Shown here: positions 60,820 through 64,000 of the stretch, piece after piece
Layout: each line of letters begins with the position of its first letter
Position numbering within the stretch: the first letter of the stretch is position 1
Assembly (NCBI RefSeq): GCF_900176285.1
Contig: NZ_FWXF01000013.1
Span: 1-64,000 of the forward strand
Reading direction: 5' to 3'
DNA: 64,000 nucleotides
From: Desulfacinum hydrothermale DSM 13146
GTDB taxonomy: Bacteria > Desulfobacterota > Syntrophobacteria > Syntrophobacterales > DSM-9756
Notes under the pieces: generated by a model
What the model saw: only the letters and a program-made list of their open reading frames with translations
Databases searched by the model: none
Told to the model about the DNA's origin: nothing
Translations under genes and position numbers: made by a program

Positions 60820-61188
60820 TCAATAGACCAGCGTGGCGTTGGCCTCCAGGATGTGCTGGGTGAGGGCGCCGGCCGCGGTGACGGTTGCGCCGGGAATGAG
60901 TTCGTGTTCTTCGATCTTCCGTTCCTTGATGCAGGGACCGCACACCAGGATCTTGCCGCCCGCCTCCACGTAGCTCTCCACCAGGTCCTTCAAGGGCGGC
61001 AGTCCCGCTGCGAAGACATGTTGGAGACACCCCTGGGTGGCCAAAAAGACCGCCGGGCCCTGCAGCACCACCACGGCCTCCACATCCATGGCCTGGGCCG
61101 CATTGGCCATCACAAACGGAAGACTGGCCCGCTCCGGGTCGTCCCCGGCGTGGGTCACGATGTAGACGATCTTTTCCGTATCCGCCAT
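60820..61188 (-). CDS. DsrE/DsrF-like sulfur-relay family protein
   Basis: A protein of 122 residues of the DsrE fold: KIVYIVTHAGDDPERASLPFVMANAAQAMD at the start, VVVLQGPAVFLA in the middle, then AGGKILVCGPCIKERKI with two cysteines (~83 and 86) where DsrE-type proteins carry their sulfur-accepting cysteine. It may carry persulfide or act as an electron or sulfur partner of the Hdr proteins. It is 13 bases downstream of hdrB on the same strand. The ATG at 61188 follows AAAGGAAATGG. Confidence 0.85.
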   Translation of the reverse strand: MADTEKIVYIVTHAGDDPERASLPFVMANAAQAMDVEAVVVLQGPAVFLATQGCLQHVFAAGLPPLKDLVESYVEAGGKILVCGPCIKERKIEEHELIPGATVTAAGALTQHILEANATLVY

Positions 61189-61201
61189 TTCCTTTCTCCT
61201 T

Positions 61202-62167
61202 TCACGTTTGATCTTTTCGGTTTTGCCCATTGCCACTGGAAGACACCCGACGAGCCAAAAACGACGCCAGGTCTTGGACGTCCGCGCCCGCCTTCTTCAG
61301 GTTGCCCATGCAGATGGGGCACATGGACAGGATCGGCGCCCCTGTTTGCTTCAGCTGGTCCACCCGCCGTTCCACAATCTCCCGGGAAAGCTTGGGAGAA
61401 ACCGATTCCGCCGGCCCGCCGCAGCAGTGGGTCAAGGGCCCCGACTGCTGCACATCGGCCACGGCCACCCCCACGTCCCTCAGCACACGGCGGGGCACGT
61501 GGGAAAGTTTGAGATAGCGGCCGAAGAAACAGGGATCGTGCAACGTCACTCGCGTCCCGTTGGGTTCCCCCTGGAGGCGGAGCAGTTCGAAATAGGTGCG
61601 CACCTCGAACTCAGCTCCCACGTACTTGGGATACAGGACCTTGAAAGCATAGGTGGTGTGGGGATCCACGGTGATGAGGGTGCGCACGCCGGCCTCCTGC
61701 AGCCGCTTGGCCACGAAACGGGCGTGTGCTTCAAAGGCTTCCTGATCCCCCAGGTCATAGAGCAAAATACCGCTATAGAGGTCCAAGTCCGGCCGGTAGG
61801 CGAATCGAACTCCCGACCGGCGCAGCAACGCCACCATGTCCTTGAGGATCTGCTCGTAAGGGGCCCGTTCTTTGGGCGTGGTCATGAAGAGGGAGCCCAC
61901 CTGGACCAGGCGTTTGGGAATCCAGGATCCGTACCCCACCAAGGGGGCCCAGCTCGTGTCCTCCAAGGCCTCCAGCTGCCGGGTGATCCTCTCGATGAAG
62001 GGAACCGACTGGACCATGAGCCCCGTATAGAAGAGAGTGCTCCCGTCTCGAGGGAGGTCGAGGTTTTTCCACCACCGATTCATGACAAAATGGAAGGCTC
62101 CGAAAGGATTCCGGGTCTTCCGCACGTTGCCCGCAATGAGGTCCACAATCGCCTTAGGATGGTACAT
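61202..62167 (-). CDS. hdrB: HdrB-like (CCG-domain) heterodisulfide reductase subunit
   Basis: A protein of 321 residues with one complete CCG domain: LHDPCFFGRYLKL (~218-230), THCCGGPAESVSPKLS (~257) and CPICMGNL (~293). These cysteines build the noncubane cluster that reduces disulfides in HdrB. The N-terminal half lacks a second CCG motif and is hydrophilic. It overlaps the hdrC start region by 14 bases (62154-62167). The physiological disulfide in bacteria is not known from sequence; DsrC is a recognised candidate partner. Confidence 0.87.
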   Translation of the reverse strand: MYHPKAIVDLIAGNVRKTRNPFGAFHFVMNRWWKNLDLPRDGSTLFYTGLMVQSVPFIERITRQLEALEDTSWAPLVGYGSWIPKRLVQVGSLFMTTPKERAPYEQILKDMVALLRRSGVRFAYRPDLDLYSGILLYDLGDQEAFEAHARFVAKRLQEAGVRTLITVDPHTTYAFKVLYPKYVGAEFEVRTYFELLRLQGEPNGTRVTLHDPCFFGRYLKLSHVPRRVLRDVGVAVADVQQSGPLTHCCGGPAESVSPKLSREIVERRVDQLKQTGAPILSMCPICMGNLKKAGADVQDLASFLARRVSSSGNGQNRKDQT

Positions 62168-62471
62168 GGCCGTCTCTCCTCCAATGGTGGAGCACATAGC
62201 GGCGAAGCCCCAGGATCAGCTCGCCGGGATTCGCCTCACGGGGACATGTCTGGGTGCACAGTCCGCAATGGAGGCACCGCCAGAGCTCCACACCGTTTTC
62301 CAGGATGCGATCCCGGGCTCCTATCTGGGCATATCGAATCATCTGCCTGGGAAAATGTTCGTAGATAAGGGGGCAGATGGCGGCACACGTGCCGCAGTTG
62401 AAACAGTCCAAGGTGGTGGACACCCCGAACCGCTCCAGCTCATCTGGAAAGGAAAGGTCCACAAAAGCCAT
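62154..62471 (-). CDS. hdrC: HdrC-like 4Fe-4S protein
   Basis: A protein of 105 residues with two classical cluster motifs, CFNCGTCAAICPL (~21) and CLHCGLCTQTCPREANP (~63). This is the HdrC electron-transfer subunit pattern. The ATG at 62471 follows AAGAGGAGATTC and is preferred over a longer frame. It connects the HdrA flavin to the HdrB catalytic cluster. Confidence 0.9.
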   Translation of the reverse strand: MAFVDLSFPDELERFGVSTTLDCFNCGTCAAICPLIYEHFPRQMIRYAQIGARDRILENGVELWRCLHCGLCTQTCPREANPGELILGLRRYVLHHWRRDGHVPS

Positions 62472-62526
62472 GCCGAATCTCCTCTTTAGCCGTTCCATGC
62501 AGCCTGCACGCAGGCGCCGAGCCGAT

Positions 62527-62826
62527 TTAGTCCTTCGCCCGATAGGTGAAGTAGGCCCCTTGTTTCTCGCCTTCCAGGACCGCACCGTATTTTTTGAGGG
62601 ATGCGATCCACCAGAGAACCTCGCCGGCGGGAAGCCCCACAGCCTCCGCGATTTCAGGAACCGTTCTCGGTCCTTTCTTCAGTTCCCCGGTGATGGAAGC
62701 GATGATCTTCTTCTGTTCCTTCACCTGCGCCGATACTCGACGAATGGTTTCCTTGCGGGCCGCCCGCAGCGCCTTCATCACTTCTTTGTCCGCACCTTTT
62801 TTTGTTGCTCCCTGTTCCTTGCCCAT
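62527..62826 (-). CDS. Winged-helix protein of the Hdr cluster
   Basis: A protein of 99 residues. A basic, helical N-terminus (KGADKEVMKALRAARKETIRRV) precedes a winged helix-turn-helix (GPRTVPEIAEAVGLPAGEVLWWIASLKKYGAVLEG). Small proteins like this occur regularly between hdrA and hdrC in sulfate reducers and may be regulators of the cluster. It lies 44 bases after hdrA and 55 bases before hdrC. Confidence 0.82.
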   Translation of the reverse strand: MGKEQGATKKGADKEVMKALRAARKETIRRVSAQVKEQKKIIASITGELKKGPRTVPEIAEAVGLPAGEVLWWIASLKKYGAVLEGEKQGAYFTYRAKD

Positions 62827-62870
62827 GGAACCTTCTCCCGATCTGTGGAATTCTTGGGGGACCGTGCACT

Positions 62871-64000
62871 TCACGCCGCCTCGTGGGAGGCGATGGCATC
62901 CACCATGGCTTCAAACTGGGCCAGCGTGGACCCCTTCACCTGGATAGCCCCGGAGGGACACGCGGCCACACAGGCCCCACAACCCAGGCACAGGGCCTGG
63001 ACCACGCGGGCACGGCGCACCGTTTCTCCATTGACCACCACGTCCACCAGCTCAATGGCCCCGTCCGCCAGACAGGCCTCCACGCAGGAGCCCGTCCCTT
63101 GGCACTTTTCCATATCCACTTCCGCCACGAAGGGATCCAACTGCACGTATCCCTTGGCCAGCAACGAGGCCGCCTTGGACGCCGCCGCCGAAGCGGCGTT
63201 GCACGCCTCGCTCACATCCATGGGGGCCTGACAGGTCCCGGCCAGAAGAAGCCCCGTGGTGGCCAGCTCCACGGGACGCAACTTGGGATGCACTTCCAGC
63301 AGGAATCGATCCGCTCCCACGGGCAGCTTCATCAAGTCCACCAAATCCTGAATCCCCGTAGGCTCCATACCAACGGCCAACACCACCAGGTCGGCCGGGA
63401 CCTGCACCTCTTCTCCGAACGTCAGGGCGTCTTTAACGCGCACCACCAGGGGCGTGCCGGAGGAACCGTCGGAACGTTCCACCCGGGGCGGATCTTCCGG
63501 TTCGAAGCGCAGAAAGAGCACCTTGTTGCGGGCCGCTTCCTGGTAGAGCTCTTCCTGGCCCCGGCCGTAGGCCCGGATATCGCGATAGAACTCAAAAACA
63601 CGCGTTTCAGGGTAGCGGGTGCGCACCTGGTTGGCGGCAAAAAGGGTGGCCGAACAGCAGGTTCTGGAACAATATTCGTTGAGATACCCCGATGCGTCCT
63701 CTTCGTGGATGCCCGGGATCTGACGGCTGCCCACACAATGGATCATGGCGATGCTTCGGATGGGACGCCCGGAAAGCATCAGCACGGACCCGTCCGCTTG
63801 GGCGTCCCGCAAGGCTTCGATGAACTGGGGAAGGGTCATCACCTCCGGCAGCTCACCGTAGCCGTATTCGCCCTTTCGGGGTGTGTAGGGTTTGAATCCC
63901 GTGGCCAGCACCACCACGCCCGTCTCCACCTGGATGCGCCCTTTTTCGGTGGGAAGCGGGCCGAGAAGAACACCCCGGGACGGGACGAAGACGGGCTCCC
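62871..64000 (-). CDS. hdrA: HdrA-like FAD/iron-sulfur subunit (5' end beyond the window)
   Basis: About 376 C-terminal residues are visible; the frame is open to the right edge (EPVFVPSRGVLLG at the edge). Features: flavoprotein strand VVVLATGFKPYTP, the HdrA motif CVGSRQIPG followed by CSRTCCSATLFAA, a second VVLAVGMEPTG, and GLLLAGTCQAPMDVSEACNAASAAASKAA (split: AGTCQAPMDVSEA). The C-terminus has two 4Fe-4S motifs, CQGTGSCVEAC (atypical spacing) and CLGCGACVAACPSGAI. It is the electron-bifurcating or electron-input subunit of the Hdr complex. Confidence 0.92.
   Translation of the reverse strand, partial: EPVFVPSRGVLLGPLPTEKGRIQVETGVVVLATGFKPYTPRKGEYGYGELPEVMTLPQFIEALRDAQADGSVLMLSGRPIRSIAMIHCVGSRQIPGIHEEDASGYLNEYCSRTCCSATLFAANQVRTRYPETRVFEFYRDIRAYGRGQEELYQEAARNKVLFLRFEPEDPPRVERSDGSSGTPLVVRVKDALTFGEEVQVPADLVVLAVGMEPTGIQDLVDLMKLPVGADRFLLEVHPKLRPVELATTGLLLAGTCQAPMDVSEACNAASAAASKAASLLAKGYVQLDPFVAEVDMEKCQGTGSCVEACLADGAIELVDVVVNGETVRRARVVQALCLGCGACVAACPSGAIQVKGSTLAQFEAMVDAIASHEAA

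Noticed and set aside
1-64000. tRNA or rRNA genes
   Set aside because: No T-arm plus anticodon-arm combination or rRNA-like stretch was noticed by eye on either strand. A tRNAscan-SE and Infernal run would settle this.

Overview
The window is a high-G+C, gene-dense bacterial chromosome segment. The gene mix points to a strictly anaerobic deltaproteobacterium (Desulfobacterota) of the sulfate-reducing or syntrophic type, close to Syntrophobacteraceae. This is inferred from a Ni-CO dehydrogenase, an HdrA/HdrB/HdrC cluster, an anaerobic-style cobalamin branch, a selenoprotein, several sigma-54 systems and Lpt/Ara4N-type outer-membrane glycosyltransferases. No rRNA, tRNA or CRISPR was seen.

Layout. 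1-3042: the start of a CO dehydrogenase gene (cut by the window edge) behind a sigma-54 promoter, preceded by a histidine kinase and sigma-54 response regulator on the same strand. 3.1-3.8 kb: a tandem array of a hairpin-rich repeat. 3.9-6.5 kb: a DUF5320-like protein, lexA and a YheT-type hydrolase. 6.5-13.7 kb: a 2-oxoglutarate dehydrogenase operon read leftwards, selenoprotein - sucA - coiled-coil protein - sucB - lpdA. 14-15.2 kb: a chemoreceptor, then a second array of the same repeat family on the other strand. 15.7-22 kb: a heat-shock operon dnaK - cbpA/dnaJ - cbpM - clpB. 22-25.2 kb: an SH3-domain membrane protein and two unknown genes. 25.7-30.8 kb: a leucine/isovalerate degradation operon (isovaleryl-CoA dehydrogenase, methylglutaconyl-CoA hydratase, carboxyltransferase, HMG-CoA-lyase-like protein). 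31-35.1 kb: prmA, a metallo-hydrolase, ogt, inositol-phosphate synthase and a small protein. 35.1-36.6 kb: a scar region with a dispersed repeat, a broken RAYT transposase carrying two identical hairpins, and a broken IS1380-type transposase. 36.6-44.7 kb: cobalamin genes (cobD, cbiB, cobQ, cbiA) surrounding a lower-G+C orphan phosphotransferase. 45.3-47.2 kb: a ferredoxin and an FMN glutamate-synthase-like protein behind a structured leader. 47.7-52.7 kb: a flavodoxin-like reductase and a four-gene membrane glycosylation block. 52.7-53.9 kb: a decayed two-component system. 54.5-59 kb: a NarX/NarL-like pair, a lone receiver protein and a DegP protease. 59.2-64 kb: a PAS sigma-54 activator and a DsrE - HdrB - HdrC - winged-helix - HdrA cluster that runs off the right edge.

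The clearest unusual result is a short thioredoxin-like/MerB-like gene at 13383-13721. It has an in-frame UGA where relatives have cysteine, and a near-ideal bacterial SECIS hairpin immediately after it. Annotation that stops at the UGA would lose the last third of the protein and its catalytic residue. Other points that deserve attention are the two arrays of one repeat family on opposite strands, the dispersed hairpin repeats around the RAYT remnant, the candidate attenuator in front of the glutamate-synthase-like gene, and the orphan dikinase-like protein with an unrecognised C-terminal domain.
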